Positions 34,931 through 44,244 of a stretch of 64,000 bases of DNA are shown here, piece by piece. The translations under genes were made by a program, and so were the position numbers. Origin of the DNA: Clostridia bacterium (GTDB lineage: Bacteria; Bacillota; Clostridia; Oscillospirales; CAG-272); contig JAFTMG010000006.1 of the NCBI GenBank assembly GCA_017452525.1, positions 188,982-252,981 on the forward strand, read 5' to 3'. The notes beneath the pieces were generated by a model. That model was given only the letters and a program-made list of their open reading frames with translations. It was not told where the DNA came from and searched no databases. Within the stretch, counting starts at the first letter, position 1, and each line of letters starts with the position of its first letter.

Positions 34931-36922
34931 ATGAGCCGAAAACTTTACGATCTGATCGTTTCCAGACAACACCATACATATCGCCGAGATCATCCCGAGT
35001 TGGAGTCTCTGGCAGAGGAATTTCACAAGGAAGGACTTGCCCCCATCGAGCGCATGACGCGCCGCTTCGAGTTGCTGACCTCGCTGGAGACACCCGTGCT
35101 TTTGCCCGAGGAAAAGATCTGCATGATGCGCACCGTCAAGCAGATCCCCGATTGCTTCACCGAGGAGGAATGGGCGGATATCAGGAGCCGCCACTTCATT
35201 CACGAGCTGGGATACATGTCCAATCTTTCCCCCAATTATGCCAACACCATCCGCGTGGGTCTTCTCGCCCGTTATGGGGAGGCAGACGAATACGGCAAGC
35301 GCATGATCGATGCCATCCTCTCTCTCACTGACCGCTATCGCGCGGAAGCGGAGAGAATGGGCAAGCAGGAGCTGGCGGCAGTATTGACCCGCGTTCCCCG
35401 CTACGGTGCCACCTCATTCTACGAAGCGTTGCAATTTTTCCGTATTTTGCACTATTTTCTCTGGCTGGAGGGCGATTATCACAACACCACCGGCCGTTTC
35501 GACCAATACATGTTCCCCTATCTGAAGGCAGATATGGACAAGGGACTCTACACCCGTGAGACGGCGCTTGCCATGGTGGAAGACTTCTTCCTCTCCTTCA
35601 ACAAGGACAGTGACCTTTACGTGGGTGTTCAGCAGGGCGACAATGGACAGAGTATGGTGCTGGGCGGACGGACTGCCGACGGCAGCGACGGCTTCAATCT
35701 GCTCTCCGAGCTTTGTCTGATCGCCAGCCGCAACCTGCTGATGATCGACCCCAAGATCAATCTGCGCGTCAGCAAGGACACCCCGCTTGAGGTCTTTGAA
35801 CTTGGCAGCGAGCTGACCCGTGCGGGACTCGGCTTCCCGCAATATTCCAACGACGACGTGGTGATCGAAGGACTGATCAAGCTGGGATACGCACCCGAGG
35901 ATGCCTGCAACTACGTGGTTGCCGCCTGCTGGGAATTCATCGTTCCCGCCGTTGGCGCGGATATCGCCAACATCGGCGCACTCTCCTTCCCCCGCGTGAT
36001 CGACACCTGCCTGCACCGTGATCTGGCGCACAGCGCCACCTACGGGGATTTCATGGAAGCGGTCCGCGCAGAGATCCGTGCGGAATGTGACCGCATCTGC
36101 GGCGGCATCCAAAACCTTTGGTTCGTTCCCTCTCCGCTGATGAATCTTCTGATCGACGGCGGCATCTACAACGGTGCCAAGTACAACAATTTCGGCATTC
36201 ACGGCTCCGGCGTGGCAACCGCCGCGGACTCTCTTGCCGCCATTGAAAAATACGTCTACAACGAAAAGTCCGTCACACCTGCCGCGCTGATCGAAGCGGT
36301 GGACAGTGACTTTGAAAAGCACGCCGACCTGCTCCCCCTCCTCCGCTACGAGGCACCCAAAATGGGCAACAACGACGACGCGGCAGACAGCAAGGCTGTT
36401 GACCTGCTGGACACCTTTGCCGATGCCCTGCAGGGGCGCACCAACTGCCGTGGCGGCATCTACCGCGCCGGCACGGGAACCGCCATGTACTATCTGTGGC
36501 ACGCGGCTGAGATCGGCGCCTCCCCCGACGGTCGCCGCCGCGGCGAGCCCTTCGGCACCAACTTCTCCCCCAGCCTCTTTGCCAACGTTCAGGGACCTAT
36601 CTCCGTCATCAAATCCTTTACCAAGCCTCATATGGAGCGCACCATCAACGGCGGACCGCTGACGCTGGAATTCGCCTCCTCCATGTTTGACTCTGCAGAC
36701 AGCATCCATAAGGTTGCCACGCTGGTCAAGGCGTTTGTGGAATTGGGCGGTCATCAGCTCCAACTCAATGCCGTCAACACCGAAACCCTCAAGGCGGCAC
36801 AGGCAGACCCCGACCGATACCGTCAGCTGGTCGTCCGCATCTGGGGCTGGAGCGCCTACTTCGTCGAGCTTGACCGCGAATATCAGGACCACGTTCTGCG
36901 CCGTCAGCAATATCGGGTCTGA
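34931..36922 (+). CDS. Glycyl radical enzyme (pyruvate formate-lyase superfamily)
   Basis: The 663-residue enzyme is shorter than most of the family (about 750-850). The active-site loop is VVAACWEFIVPA with Cys333 and Glu335, where most members have GCxE or CC. The glycyl radical loop is VRIWGWSAYF with Gly639, 25 residues from the end. A single Cys followed by Glu is the eliminase-type pattern, unlike the CC of pyruvate formate-lyase, so a C-O, C-N or C-S lyase acting on a small hydroxylated or amino compound is likely. The activase gene follows directly. The substrate is unknown. Confidence 0.9.
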   Translation: MSRKLYDLIVSRQHHTYRRDHPELESLAEEFHKEGLAPIERMTRRFELLTSLETPVLLPEEKICMMRTVKQIPDCFTEEEWADIRSRHFIHELGYMSNLSPNYANTIRVGLLARYGEADEYGKRMIDAILSLTDRYRAEAERMGKQELAAVLTRVPRYGATSFYEALQFFRILHYFLWLEGDYHNTTGRFDQYMFPYLKADMDKGLYTRETALAMVEDFFLSFNKDSDLYVGVQQGDNGQSMVLGGRTADGSDGFNLLSELCLIASRNLLMIDPKINLRVSKDTPLEVFELGSELTRAGLGFPQYSNDDVVIEGLIKLGYAPEDACNYVVAACWEFIVPAVGADIANIGALSFPRVIDTCLHRDLAHSATYGDFMEAVRAEIRAECDRICGGIQNLWFVPSPLMNLLIDGGIYNGAKYNNFGIHGSGVATAADSLAAIEKYVYNEKSVTPAALIEAVDSDFEKHADLLPLLRYEAPKMGNNDDAADSKAVDLLDTFADALQGRTNCRGGIYRAGTGTAMYYLWHAAEIGASPDGRRRGEPFGTNFSPSLFANVQGPISVIKSFTKPHMERTINGGPLTLEFASSMFDSADSIHKVATLVKAFVELGGHQLQLNAVNTETLKAAQADPDRYRQLVVRIWGWSAYFVELDREYQDHVLRRQQYRV

Positions 36923-36924
36923 TC

Positions 36925-37740
36925 ATGCTGGGAACCGTTTTCGATATTAAGGAGCTTGCCATCCATGACGGCCCCGGCACGCGCATCACCGTCTTTTTGA
37001 AGGGGTGTCCTCTGCGCTGTCTCTGGTGCCATAACCCCGAGGGACTGGACGCCGCTCCGCAATTGGCGGTCAAACAGACGCTTTGCGTGGGATGCGGCAC
37101 CTGCGCGGTGCCCTGCTCCCACCCCGAATGTCAGCCCTACGGCAGATGTCTGCATGCCTGCCCCAACGGGTGTCTCTCCGTCAAAGGAGAGCGCATCGAC
37201 AGCGACACGCTGGCAACGCGGCTTCGCGCCAACGCCGACGTGCTCGCGCTTCTCGGCGGCGGCATCACGGTATCGGGCGGTGAGCCGCTGATGCAAGCGG
37301 ATTTTGTGTGTGAGCTGGCGGAAAAGCTTTCGGGCATTCATCTGGCGCTTCAGACCAGCGGTCACGCCTCTGCGGAGACCTACCGCCGCGTGATCGGTCA
37401 TTTCGATTATATCATGCAGGACGTCAAGCTTGCCGACCCGCAGCTGCACAGGCGGTATACAGGCGTGGACAACACCCGCATTCTCGAAAACATCCGCATT
37501 CTCCGCCAAAGCGGCAAGCCGTTTCTCTTCCGTGTTCCCCTCATTCCGGGTATCACCGACACGGAGGAAAACCTGCGCGCCATCTCCCGCATCGTAGAGG
37601 ACGCACCGGTGGAGCTTTTGAAATACAATCCCTTTGCGGGTGCCAAGTACAACACCGTCGGCTTGACCTATCCTCTCCCCGAGCTTCGGAATCGGGACGA
37701 GGATTTCACCAAATACTTTCAGAACGCGACCATCGCGTGA
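36925..37740 (+). CDS. Glycyl radical enzyme activase (radical SAM)
   Basis: The 271-residue protein has the activase form of the radical SAM motif, KGCPLRCLWCHNPEG (Cys28, 32 and 35), then a cysteine-rich insert (Cys54, 57, 60, 64, 69, 75, 79) able to hold extra [4Fe-4S] clusters. GGGITVSGGEPLMQ and DVKLADPQLHRRYTG are typical of the PFL-activase family. It begins two bases after the partner enzyme stop codon. It installs the glycyl radical on the upstream product. Confidence 0.95.
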   Translation: MLGTVFDIKELAIHDGPGTRITVFLKGCPLRCLWCHNPEGLDAAPQLAVKQTLCVGCGTCAVPCSHPECQPYGRCLHACPNGCLSVKGERIDSDTLATRLRANADVLALLGGGITVSGGEPLMQADFVCELAEKLSGIHLALQTSGHASAETYRRVIGHFDYIMQDVKLADPQLHRRYTGVDNTRILENIRILRQSGKPFLFRVPLIPGITDTEENLRAISRIVEDAPVELLKYNPFAGAKYNTVGLTYPLPELRNRDEDFTKYFQNATIA

Positions 37741-37788
37741 CGAAAGCCGAAAAAACAGTACCGCAACCGAAAGTTGACGGATAGTTGG

Positions 37789-37817
37789 TGGACAGCAACC
37801 GCCAAATATGAGATAAT
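37789..37817 (+). promoter_or_regulatory. Promoter of the XRE regulator gene
   Basis: TGGACA, 17 bases, GATAAT, 20 bases before the start. Confidence 0.5.
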
Positions 37818-37837
37818 ATCGGCGGAGGTGATCCGAA

Positions 37838-38440
37838 TTGACCATAGGACAACGCATTGGCGAAACGCGAAGGAGCCGCGGCTACTCGCAGGAATACGTC
37901 GCCGAACAATTGAACATCAGCCGCCAGGCAGTCTCCAAATGGGAGCAGGACCTGAGCGCCCCCGACACCTATAACCTGATCGCACTCGCCGAATTGCTCG
38001 GCGTTTCCGTGGAATATCTGGCAACGGGAAAGAAACAGGAACCAACGCAAGAGCCGTCACCCAATCTCCCTCTGTCCGCAGACAGTGCCATCAATACGCC
38101 CAAAATCGCGGGCTTGATCCTACTCGGCGCAGGACTTTTGGCATTGATATTGGGGTGCATACTCTCCAAAACACTGCTGGCGGTATCTGCCCTCTTACTG
38201 TTGTACGGCATTCTCTGTTTAACCGTCCGCAAGCATCTCGGTATTGTGCTTCTCTGTATCTCTCTTGTCATTTCGCTTTTGCTTGTGACCATGCTGATGC
38301 CTATCCGCGTTGCGGGAGATTCCGGTAACAGCGCGACCGTTATTACCCTTTTCCCACTTACTCTCCGGATAGTCATTGCAGCCGCCGTCATATGTATTCT
38401 GATCAAGATCATTCGAAAATACAAAAACAAAATCAGATAA
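37838..38440 (+). CDS. XRE family regulator with membrane domain
   Basis: The 200-residue protein starts at a TTG preceded by the near-perfect site GGAGGTGAT. Residues 1-65 form an XRE helix-turn-helix (SQEYVAEQLNISRQAVSKWEQDLSAPD). After a linker come about four membrane helices in residues 88-192. Such membrane-tethered XRE proteins are common in Firmicutes and their signal is usually unknown. It is monocistronic with a terminator after it. Neighbouring targets cannot be assigned. Confidence 0.88.
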   Translation: MTIGQRIGETRRSRGYSQEYVAEQLNISRQAVSKWEQDLSAPDTYNLIALAELLGVSVEYLATGKKQEPTQEPSPNLPLSADSAINTPKIAGLILLGAGLLALILGCILSKTLLAVSALLLLYGILCLTVRKHLGIVLLCISLVISLLLVTMLMPIRVAGDSGNSATVITLFPLTLRIVIAAAVICILIKIIRKYKNKIR

Positions 38441-38448
38441 AGCAAAAC

Positions 38449-38482
38449 ATCCCGCCGCAAATGCATGCGGCGGGATATTTTT
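38449..38482. terminator. Bidirectional intrinsic terminator
   Basis: A 10-base repeat ATCCCGCCGC/GCGGCGGGAT with an 8-base loop is followed by ATTTTTG. It separates the convergent XRE and solute-binding genes. Confidence 0.85.
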
Positions 38483-38491
38483 GAGATTCAA

Positions 38492-39970
38492 TTATTCGAT
38501 CGAGTCAAAGCCATCGTTGATCTTTGTAAGAGTCTTCTCAATAACCTTTTCAGATGCCTTCAGCATCGAAGCAAGGTTATTACTACCATTGATCAACTGG
38601 TTGTTTACAGCAACATTCAGATTACCGATCTGATAGTAGGTACCCACGTCGAAGAAGCGGGTTGCGAAGATGATATCAAGCATCTCCTCGGACTCAGCAT
38701 CACGGATGCCCTTACCGACCAGGGTAATATCATAGTATGCGGGAAGCAGCTCCTGCTGACCGTAATAAGACATTGCCTCCATGATAGCGGCACTCATTTC
38801 GGGATCTGCGGCATCGGGAATGCACATCAGCGCGTTACCGTAAGCGTGCAGGGTGTTGCAGTACTCAGCCTGCTCCGCATCGCCCTTCGGGTAAGGAAGG
38901 ATACCGAAATCCAGCTCCAGCTCACGAAGCGCGTGAACGGAGTTGATGTAACGAGTGTAGAACAGTACTCTGCCCTCTTCGAAGGACTTGATAGAGCCGT
39001 CACCCTCGATAAACTTGTTGTTCTGCTCGTTGCGGACGTTGATCCATCTCTCCAAAACGGCGAGGTTCTTCTCGTTGTTCAGGGAGTAAACGAGCTCAGA
39101 GCCGTTTTCAATGGTAGCAAAGCGAGCGCCTGCCGCATGCATAATACCGATGGCAGAGTCGGTCCAGATCAGGAAGCCGTACTGGTCGTTGTCATCGTAG
39201 GTGCCGTTACCGTCCAGATCTGCGCCGATGCCGGTTGCCATCTGGATCATCTTTTCCTGAGTCCACTCATTGTTCTTAACAAGCTCATAGGGGTTATCCA
39301 GATTGTTATTGGCAACCATGGTCTTGTTGAACAGGATGCAGTAGGTGCAGTTGTTGTCCAGCGTCATAGCATCGCCGGTGGTGTAGAACATACGGCCGTC
39401 GATCTCCAGCTGCTCCTGCGCCTTGGGGTCCCACCAGGACTTGGAAAGATCGATGTTTGCCATTTCGTTCAGGTCATACAGATAGCCCTGATATGCCAGG
39501 CTACTGACGTCGTACGTACCGATCGAAGCAATGTCATATGCATGGTCACCCGCCATCGTGCTGGTGGTAACCTTGGTAAAGCCCTTACCGGATCCGCCGG
39601 AGGAACCGAAGTCCTCTTCAACCTGAATGGTAACACCCATCAGATCGCCCAGCAGGGTCGACATATTATATCTGGCATCGTTCAACGGCTCGCCGGTGAT
39701 CTCTTCTGCCCAGAACTCATCGTAAGACCAGTTACCGCAGCAGAGAATGTTGATCAGCTTACCGGCATACTCGGGCTTTATCGTGATCTCCAGCTCTTCC
39801 TTGGTTTCTGCGGGCTCGGTGGTCACGTCGGTGCCGACCGTGGTATTTTCGCCGGCATTGTCAGTTCCGGCAGTCGTGGTAGCCGCGGGGGCGTCTGTTT
39901 TCGTGCCGCATGCGACCATAACGGAGAGGCACATCATCATCGCAAGAAGCAACGCAAGTGTTCTTTTCAT
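38492..39970 (-). CDS. ABC transporter substrate-binding lipoprotein (carbohydrate type)
   Basis: The 492-residue protein has a lipoprotein signal peptide with lipobox VMVAC (Cys about 21), a Thr/Glu-rich linker, and a binding fold related to the protein at 21039-22490 (shared features include the LDGNGTYDDNDQYG calcium-like loop and LPYPKGDAEQ). The two are paralogues. The ATG at 39970 follows AAAGGAG; upstream in-frame codons are ignored. No permease or ATPase is beside it, so it too relies on distant partners. Confidence 0.88.
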   Translation of the reverse strand: MKRTLALLLAMMMCLSVMVACGTKTDAPAATTTAGTDNAGENTTVGTDVTTEPAETKEELEITIKPEYAGKLINILCCGNWSYDEFWAEEITGEPLNDARYNMSTLLGDLMGVTIQVEEDFGSSGGSGKGFTKVTTSTMAGDHAYDIASIGTYDVSSLAYQGYLYDLNEMANIDLSKSWWDPKAQEQLEIDGRMFYTTGDAMTLDNNCTYCILFNKTMVANNNLDNPYELVKNNEWTQEKMIQMATGIGADLDGNGTYDDNDQYGFLIWTDSAIGIMHAAGARFATIENGSELVYSLNNEKNLAVLERWINVRNEQNNKFIEGDGSIKSFEEGRVLFYTRYINSVHALRELELDFGILPYPKGDAEQAEYCNTLHAYGNALMCIPDAADPEMSAAIMEAMSYYGQQELLPAYYDITLVGKGIRDAESEEMLDIIFATRFFDVGTYYQIGNLNVAVNNQLINGSNNLASMLKASEKVIEKTLTKINDGFDSIE

Positions 39971-40026
39971 GGGAATTCTCCTTTCATTGTTCACGATCTC
40001 ATATTTTGAAAATCGTATACAATAGA

Positions 40027-40055
40027 ATTATACCACAGACACCTTCTCCCGTCAA
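40027..40055 (-). promoter_or_regulatory. Promoter of the solute-binding lipoprotein gene
   Basis: Minus-strand TTGACG, 17 bases, consensus TATAAT, about 57 bases before the start. A TTGTATAC-like partial palindrome between it and the gene could be an operator. Confidence 0.65.
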
Positions 40056-40110
40056 TGTGCATAATCACACAAAATTCACTTCGGTTTTGTGCAATTTCCA
40101 AAAATCGTCA

Positions 40111-40148
40111 AAAAAAGAACCGAGCCATTGATCAAATGGACTCGGTTC
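40111..40148 (-). terminator. Terminator of the amino-acid ABC transporter operon
   Basis: GAACCGAG/CTCGGTTC with further pairing of CCATT and a short loop is followed on the minus strand by seven T residues, just after the ATPase gene. Confidence 0.85.
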
Positions 40149-40156
40149 CGTTTTTA

Positions 40157-41086
40157 TCAAAGCACGCAACGCAAAAACTGCTGGGTGCGGGGATGCTTAG
40201 GATGATTGAACAGCTCGTCGGGGGTGCCCTCCTCGAGGATACCGCCGTCCGCCATAAACAGGATGCGGTCTGCCACCTCACGGGCAAAGCCCATCTCATG
40301 CGTGACGACCAGCATGGTCATATTCTCTCGCGCCAGCTCCTTCATTACGTCCAACACCTCGCCGACCATTTCGGGGTCAAGTGCGGAGGTGGGCTCGTCG
40401 AAGAGCATGATCTCGGGGTCCATTGCCAGCGCGCGGATGATGGCGATTCTCTGCTTCTGACCGCCGGAGAGCTGGGAGGGGTACGCGTCTGCCTTTTCGG
40501 TCAGCCCTACGCGAGCCAACAGCTTATCCGCTTTGGCACTTGCCTCCTCGGGGGTCTGCAGCTTCAGCTTGACGGGCGCGAAGGTGATGTTCTCCTTGAC
40601 CGTCATATGCGGGAACAGATTGAAGTGCTGGAATACCATGCCCATCTTCTGGCGCGCCAAGTCGATCTGGATATGATTCGCCGCAAAGATCTGCTTCATC
40701 CGCTTGCGGTATTCCCCGCCCTCGTTCTTTTCGTGGAGCAGGTCCTTTTCCTTGATCTCACGGATCAGCATCTCGCGGCGTTCTTCCTCGGAAAGTCCGG
40801 GATTCTCCGCCACGCTCTTCTCATACAGCTTGCCGTAAGTCAGGGATGCCTCGATCACGTCAAAATGCAGATAAGGATCCACAGGGGTGATCAGCTTTCC
40901 GTTGACCCAGATCTCGCCGTAGGTGGGCTTTTCAAGCAGATTGATGCAACGCAGGAAGGTAGACTTGCCTCCGCCGGAGGGACCGACGATGACCAGCTTC
41001 TCGCCTCTCTTGACGTGGTAAGAAACGTTTTTCAGTATCATGTTCTTACCGTCAAAGGTCTTATAAAGATTCTTAACCTCGATCAC
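40157..41086 (-). CDS. Amino-acid ABC transporter ATP-binding protein with an unusual insertion
   Basis: The 309-residue ATPase has Walker [10 protein letters not shown] (about 35-43), Q-loop [15 protein letters not shown], signature [11 protein letters not shown], Walker [14 protein letters not shown] and switch His VVTHEMGFA, the GlnQ/polar amino-acid pattern. Between VNGKLIT and the Q-loop there is an extra charged helical stretch of about 70 residues (roughly 68-140), so it is much longer than the usual 240. The GTG at 41086 has GGAGG nine bases before it; an ATG further upstream overlaps that site. Its start overlaps the permease by 14 bases. Confidence 0.92.
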   Translation of the reverse strand: MIEVKNLYKTFDGKNMILKNVSYHVKRGEKLVIVGPSGGGKSTFLRCINLLEKPTYGEIWVNGKLITPVDPYLHFDVIEASLTYGKLYEKSVAENPGLSEEERREMLIREIKEKDLLHEKNEGGEYRKRMKQIFAANHIQIDLARQKMGMVFQHFNLFPHMTVKENITFAPVKLKLQTPEEASAKADKLLARVGLTEKADAYPSQLSGGQKQRIAIIRALAMDPEIMLFDEPTSALDPEMVGEVLDVMKELARENMTMLVVTHEMGFAREVADRILFMADGGILEEGTPDELFNHPKHPRTQQFLRCVL

Positions 41087-41765
41087 TCTTAGCCAACCTC
41101 CTCTCAAGCAGCTTGAACAGATAATTGAGTCCGTAAACCAGGATCAGATAGATCGCGGCGATGGACAGATAGGGGAAATATACGTCTGCGGTACGGGAGA
41201 TGACGCGCTCAGCCGCCTTGGTCAGGTCGATGACGCCGAGGAAGCCGATGACGGAGGTCTCCTTCAAGAGGGCAATAAACTCGTTGCCGATGGCGGGCAA
41301 TACGTTTTTGATCGCCTGCGGAAGCACGATGCTCTTCATGGTGGTGGCGGAGGAAAGTCCCAGAGAACGTCCCGCCTCGGTCTGACCGATATCCACCGCG
41401 TTGATACCGCCGCGCATGATCTCGGCAACGTAAGCGCCCGAGTTGATACCGAAGCCCATGATACCGATCGCCACGGCCTGCGTGGACCAAACGAAAATAA
41501 TGTTGTAGGTGATCAGCAGCTGTACCACGATAGGCGTGCCGCGGATGATGGTGGTGTAGATCTCACAAATGGCATTGAGATACTTCAGCTTTCCCGTCTG
41601 CTTGTAATACACCTTTACAATGGCGACCAAAGCACCGATAACCACACCGATCAGGGTCGCGCATAGGGCGATGATCAACGTATTGCCGAGACCGCCCAAA
41701 AACATCTTGTATCGGTCTTCGCGAATGAACGTCTTCTCAAACGCCAGAATCAAATTCTCAAACAT
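41073..41765 (-). CDS. Amino-acid ABC transporter permease
   Basis: The 230-residue permease belongs to the HisM/GlnP family. It has about five membrane helices and the EAA loop [25 protein letters not shown] that contacts the ATPase. It overlaps the ATPase gene and follows the binding-protein gene, with a GC-rich hairpin in the 90-base gap. Confidence 0.94.
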   Translation of the reverse strand: MFENLILAFEKTFIREDRYKMFLGGLGNTLIIALCATLIGVVIGALVAIVKVYYKQTGKLKYLNAICEIYTTIIRGTPIVVQLLITYNIIFVWSTQAVAIGIMGFGINSGAYVAEIMRGGINAVDIGQTEAGRSLGLSSATTMKSIVLPQAIKNVLPAIGNEFIALLKETSVIGFLGVIDLTKAAERVISRTADVYFPYLSIAAIYLILVYGLNYLFKLLERRLAKSDRG

Positions 41766-41797
41766 AGATATGTTTCTGCCCTTTCTGGAATATGTCA

Positions 41798-41826
41798 GCG
41801 GGGGCTGCCGCTTCAGCCGCCCCCGC
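41798..41826 (-). other. Attenuating hairpin between binding protein and permease genes
   Basis: GCGGGGGC and GCCCCCGC form a strong stem without a T run on the transcribed strand. Such structures commonly lower expression of permease genes relative to the binding protein or protect the upstream message. Confidence 0.5.
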
Positions 41827-41855
41827 CGCTGTATGTCGTCTTACTCTGCCGCGGA

Positions 41856-42665
41856 TCAGGCGCCGACCTCGGTTGCCTTAGCGGAGAACTCGGTGACCCA
41901 CTTCTCAATGGTGCCGTCCTTCAGAAGTCCCTCAATGACCTCGTTGATGACAGCCAGCAGATCCTCGTTGCCCTTGGCAACGCAGATGCCGTACTCTTCC
42001 ACTTCCTGTGCCACGGTACCGTCAGCCTTCACCAGCGCGAAGGTCTTCAGACCGGTGTTGTTGGAAACGATGATCTCAGCGGTCAGCTTGTCGGTAACCA
42101 CGGCGTCAACCTTGGTGCCGATGACAGCCGCTGCAGCCGCGGGAGACTTGTAGACAGTCAGACCGGTGCCGTCCAGCGTCTTGTCAGCGATCAGGTCGCT
42201 GATCAGGAAATCGGAGGTGGTGCCTTCCTGAACACCGATGTTCTTGCCCTTCAGATCTTCCACGGTCTTCATGGTCTCATCTGCTGCGGGAACGATCAGG
42301 TACTGCTCGGTGGAGGAGTAAGGAATGGAGAAATCCACGCTCTCCTTGCGCTCGTCGTTGATGGTCATGCCGGCGGCACCGCAATTTGCCTTGCCTGCCT
42401 GCACGCCGCTGACGATGGTATCAAATGCAACGTCGGTCACGGTCATTTCCACGCCCAGCTTTGCTGCAACGGCTTTCATGATCTCCATGTCGACACCGAC
42501 GATCTCGTTGTTATAGTAGAACTCGTAGGGGGCAAAGCCTGCTTCGGTGTAAACCGTCAGCTTGCCGGAGGACTTGATGGCATCAAGACCGCTCTTTGCG
42601 CCGCAACCGACCAGAAGGGTTGCCAGCATCAGAACAGCCAAAACCAAAGACAATACTTTTTTCAT
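41856..42665 (-). CDS. Amino-acid ABC transporter substrate-binding lipoprotein
   Basis: The 269-residue binding protein has a lipobox LATLLVGC (Cys about 22) and the SBP family 3 pattern: GKLTVYTEAGFAPYEFYYNNEIVGVDMEI, RKESVDFSIPYSSTEQYLIV, LKGKNIGVQEGTTSDFL and GICVAKGNEDLLAVINEVI. It is a close paralogue of the next protein and lies directly before the permease. The ATG at 42665 follows CGGAGA. Ligand is a polar amino acid by family, not defined further. Confidence 0.93.
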   Translation of the reverse strand: MKKVLSLVLAVLMLATLLVGCGAKSGLDAIKSSGKLTVYTEAGFAPYEFYYNNEIVGVDMEIMKAVAAKLGVEMTVTDVAFDTIVSGVQAGKANCGAAGMTINDERKESVDFSIPYSSTEQYLIVPAADETMKTVEDLKGKNIGVQEGTTSDFLISDLIADKTLDGTGLTVYKSPAAAAAVIGTKVDAVVTDKLTAEIIVSNNTGLKTFALVKADGTVAQEVEEYGICVAKGNEDLLAVINEVIEGLLKDGTIEKWVTEFSAKATEVGA

Positions 42666-42725
42666 GATTTTTCTCCGTTTCTGTTCATCTGTGAAATATA
42701 ATATTTGCGTAGACACGCAAAGTAA

Positions 42726-42754
42726 ATTATAATGGATATTTATAAATTTGTCAA
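42726..42754 (-). promoter_or_regulatory. Promoter of the binding protein-permease-ATPase operon
   Basis: Minus-strand TTGACA, 17 bases, TATAAT, both consensus, about 60 bases before the start. Confidence 0.8.
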
Positions 42755-42856
42755 GTGGAAATATGCATTTTCTTCATCATTTCCACATCTTTTTTATTTA
42801 TATTTTTCGCTCGCGCTTTTCCGGTTTATTTATGCATTCCAAAATGAATATATACA

Positions 42857-42887
42857 AAAGGAGAGCGGACGTTCCCCGCTCTCCTTT
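42857..42887 (-). terminator. Terminator after the second binding-protein gene
   Basis: AAAGGAGAGCGG pairs with CCGCTCTCCTTT around a 7-base loop, 23 bases after the gene. A T-rich stretch follows on the minus strand. Confidence 0.8.
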
Positions 42888-42909
42888 CATATGCGGACCG
42901 ACACAGGAT

Positions 42910-43722
42910 TTACGCGCCGACCTCGGTTGCCTTTGCGGAATACTCCTGCTCCCACTGGGAGATCTTGCCGCTGTCGACCAGCTCCTGAACGACCTCGTTG
43001 ATGACTGCCAGCAGTTCCTCATTGCCCTTGGCAACGCAGATACCGTACTTCTCGATCTCAGCTACGGGAGTACCGTCCTTATTGATCAGAGGGAACACCT
43101 TGAGACCGCTGTTGTTGTTGAAGATGATCTCGGCGGTCAGCTTATCGGTGACAACGGCGTCGATCTTGCCGATGGAAGAAGCGGCGAGAGCGGGCGTGTT
43201 ATAGGGAGTCAGTTTTGCGCCTGCCATCTTGCCGTTGGCGATCAGCTCTTCCACAAGCAGGTCGGAGGTGGTACCGTTCTGAACGCCGATCTCCTTACCT
43301 GCCAGATCCTCCGCATAGGTGATGGTGGTGTTATCCGCGGAAACGATCACGTACTGCTCGGTCTGGGTGTAAGGAACGGAAAAGTCTACGCTTTCCTTAC
43401 GCTCGTCGGTGATGGTGATGCCTGCGGCACCTGCGTTGACCTTACCGGTCTGAACGCCGCCGATGATGGCATCGAAGTTGGTATCCTGAACCTCAAGCTT
43501 GACACCGATCTTATCGGCAACTGCCTTCATGATCTCAATGTCAACGCCAACGATCTCATTGTTATATACAAACTCGTAGGGGGCGAATCCCGCTTCGGTG
43601 TAGATGGTCAGCTTGCCTGCCTTCTTGATCGCGTCAAGACCGGTTGCTTTGCCGCAACCAAACATGGTCAGCGTAGAGATCAGCATCAGAGCTGCCAGAG
43701 TCAATGCAAGAACTTTTTTCAT
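42910..43722 (-). CDS. Amino-acid ABC transporter substrate-binding lipoprotein (paralogue)
   Basis: The 270-residue protein has a lipobox STLTMFGC (Cys about 23) and the same fold and motifs as the protein at 41856-42665, including GKLTIYTEAGFAPYEFVYNNEIVGVDIEI and the ending EYSAKATEVGA. It has its own consensus promoter and terminator, so it is expressed independently and may feed the same permease with a different ligand. Confidence 0.93.
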   Translation of the reverse strand: MKKVLALTLAALMLISTLTMFGCGKATGLDAIKKAGKLTIYTEAGFAPYEFVYNNEIVGVDIEIMKAVADKIGVKLEVQDTNFDAIIGGVQTGKVNAGAAGITITDERKESVDFSVPYTQTEQYVIVSADNTTITYAEDLAGKEIGVQNGTTSDLLVEELIANGKMAGAKLTPYNTPALAASSIGKIDAVVTDKLTAEIIFNNNSGLKVFPLINKDGTPVAEIEKYGICVAKGNEELLAVINEVVQELVDSGKISQWEQEYSAKATEVGA

Positions 43723-43765
43723 GGTGTTTTCTCCTTCAAGACGAATAATTATTTTTGATGTGGCT

Positions 43766-43794
43766 ATTATAATGCATTTTTATTCATTTGTCAA
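43766..43794 (-). promoter_or_regulatory. Promoter of the paralogous binding-protein gene
   Basis: Minus-strand TTGACA, 17 bases, TATAAT. The 17-base spacer resembles the one of the paralogue's promoter at 42726-42754 (AAT at its start and AT just before the -10), so gene and promoter were probably duplicated together. Confidence 0.8.
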
Positions 43795-43906
43795 CCCCTT
43801 TTTTTCATTTTTTTGAATTTTCTTCACATTGTTGAATAATCGTCATCAAGCCACAATATCTTCTGTACTTTTTGAACACAAAACACAAATTTTTCAAAAA
43901 AAGCCC

Positions 43907-43935
43907 TTGACAAACCGACGGTTCGGTGATATAAT
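43907..43935 (+). promoter_or_regulatory. Promoter of the T-box/ABC operon
   Basis: Consensus TTGACA, 17 bases, consensus TATAAT. From the binding-protein start at 43722 to here nothing else is recognisable apart from its own promoter. Confidence 0.85.
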
Positions 43936-43944
43936 ACGCACATA

Positions 43945-44244
43945 TTCATACAAAAACCGATGAATGAGAAGAGTAACCGCGAGGGAGACCGTGCAGAGAG
44001 CTGCGGACGGTGAGATCGCAGTCGGAGAAGCCGCGGTGAATGGACTTATGAGGGCGATCGAACACAGGGTTCTTCCCTGCCAGTAGCAATCGACGGGATC
44101 CGCACCCGTTATCCTGCGGCGGCATATCATGCGTATGCATAGGAGTGGGTATTGCTCTGCGATACCAACTTGGGTGGTACCGCGAACGGCTCCCCGTTCG
44201 TCCCAAGCACCGATCGATGTCGGTGGTTGGGCTTTTTTATTTTT
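43945..44244 (+). ncRNA. T-box leader, probably tryptophan-specific
   Basis: The leader has the conserved T-box AACTTGGGTGGTACCGCG at 44167-44184, which pairs with the uncharged tRNA acceptor end, and an intrinsic terminator at 44202-44244 (CCCAAGCACCGA pairing with TCGGTGGTTGGG, then T6). Stem I begins with the GAAGAGTA segment near 43969. The opposite side of the specifier loop reads GTGAA followed by TGG at 44041-44043, a tryptophan codon in the specifier position. Low charged tRNA-Trp would therefore allow transcription of the ABC importer. The codon choice is my reading of the loop. Confidence 0.88.
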
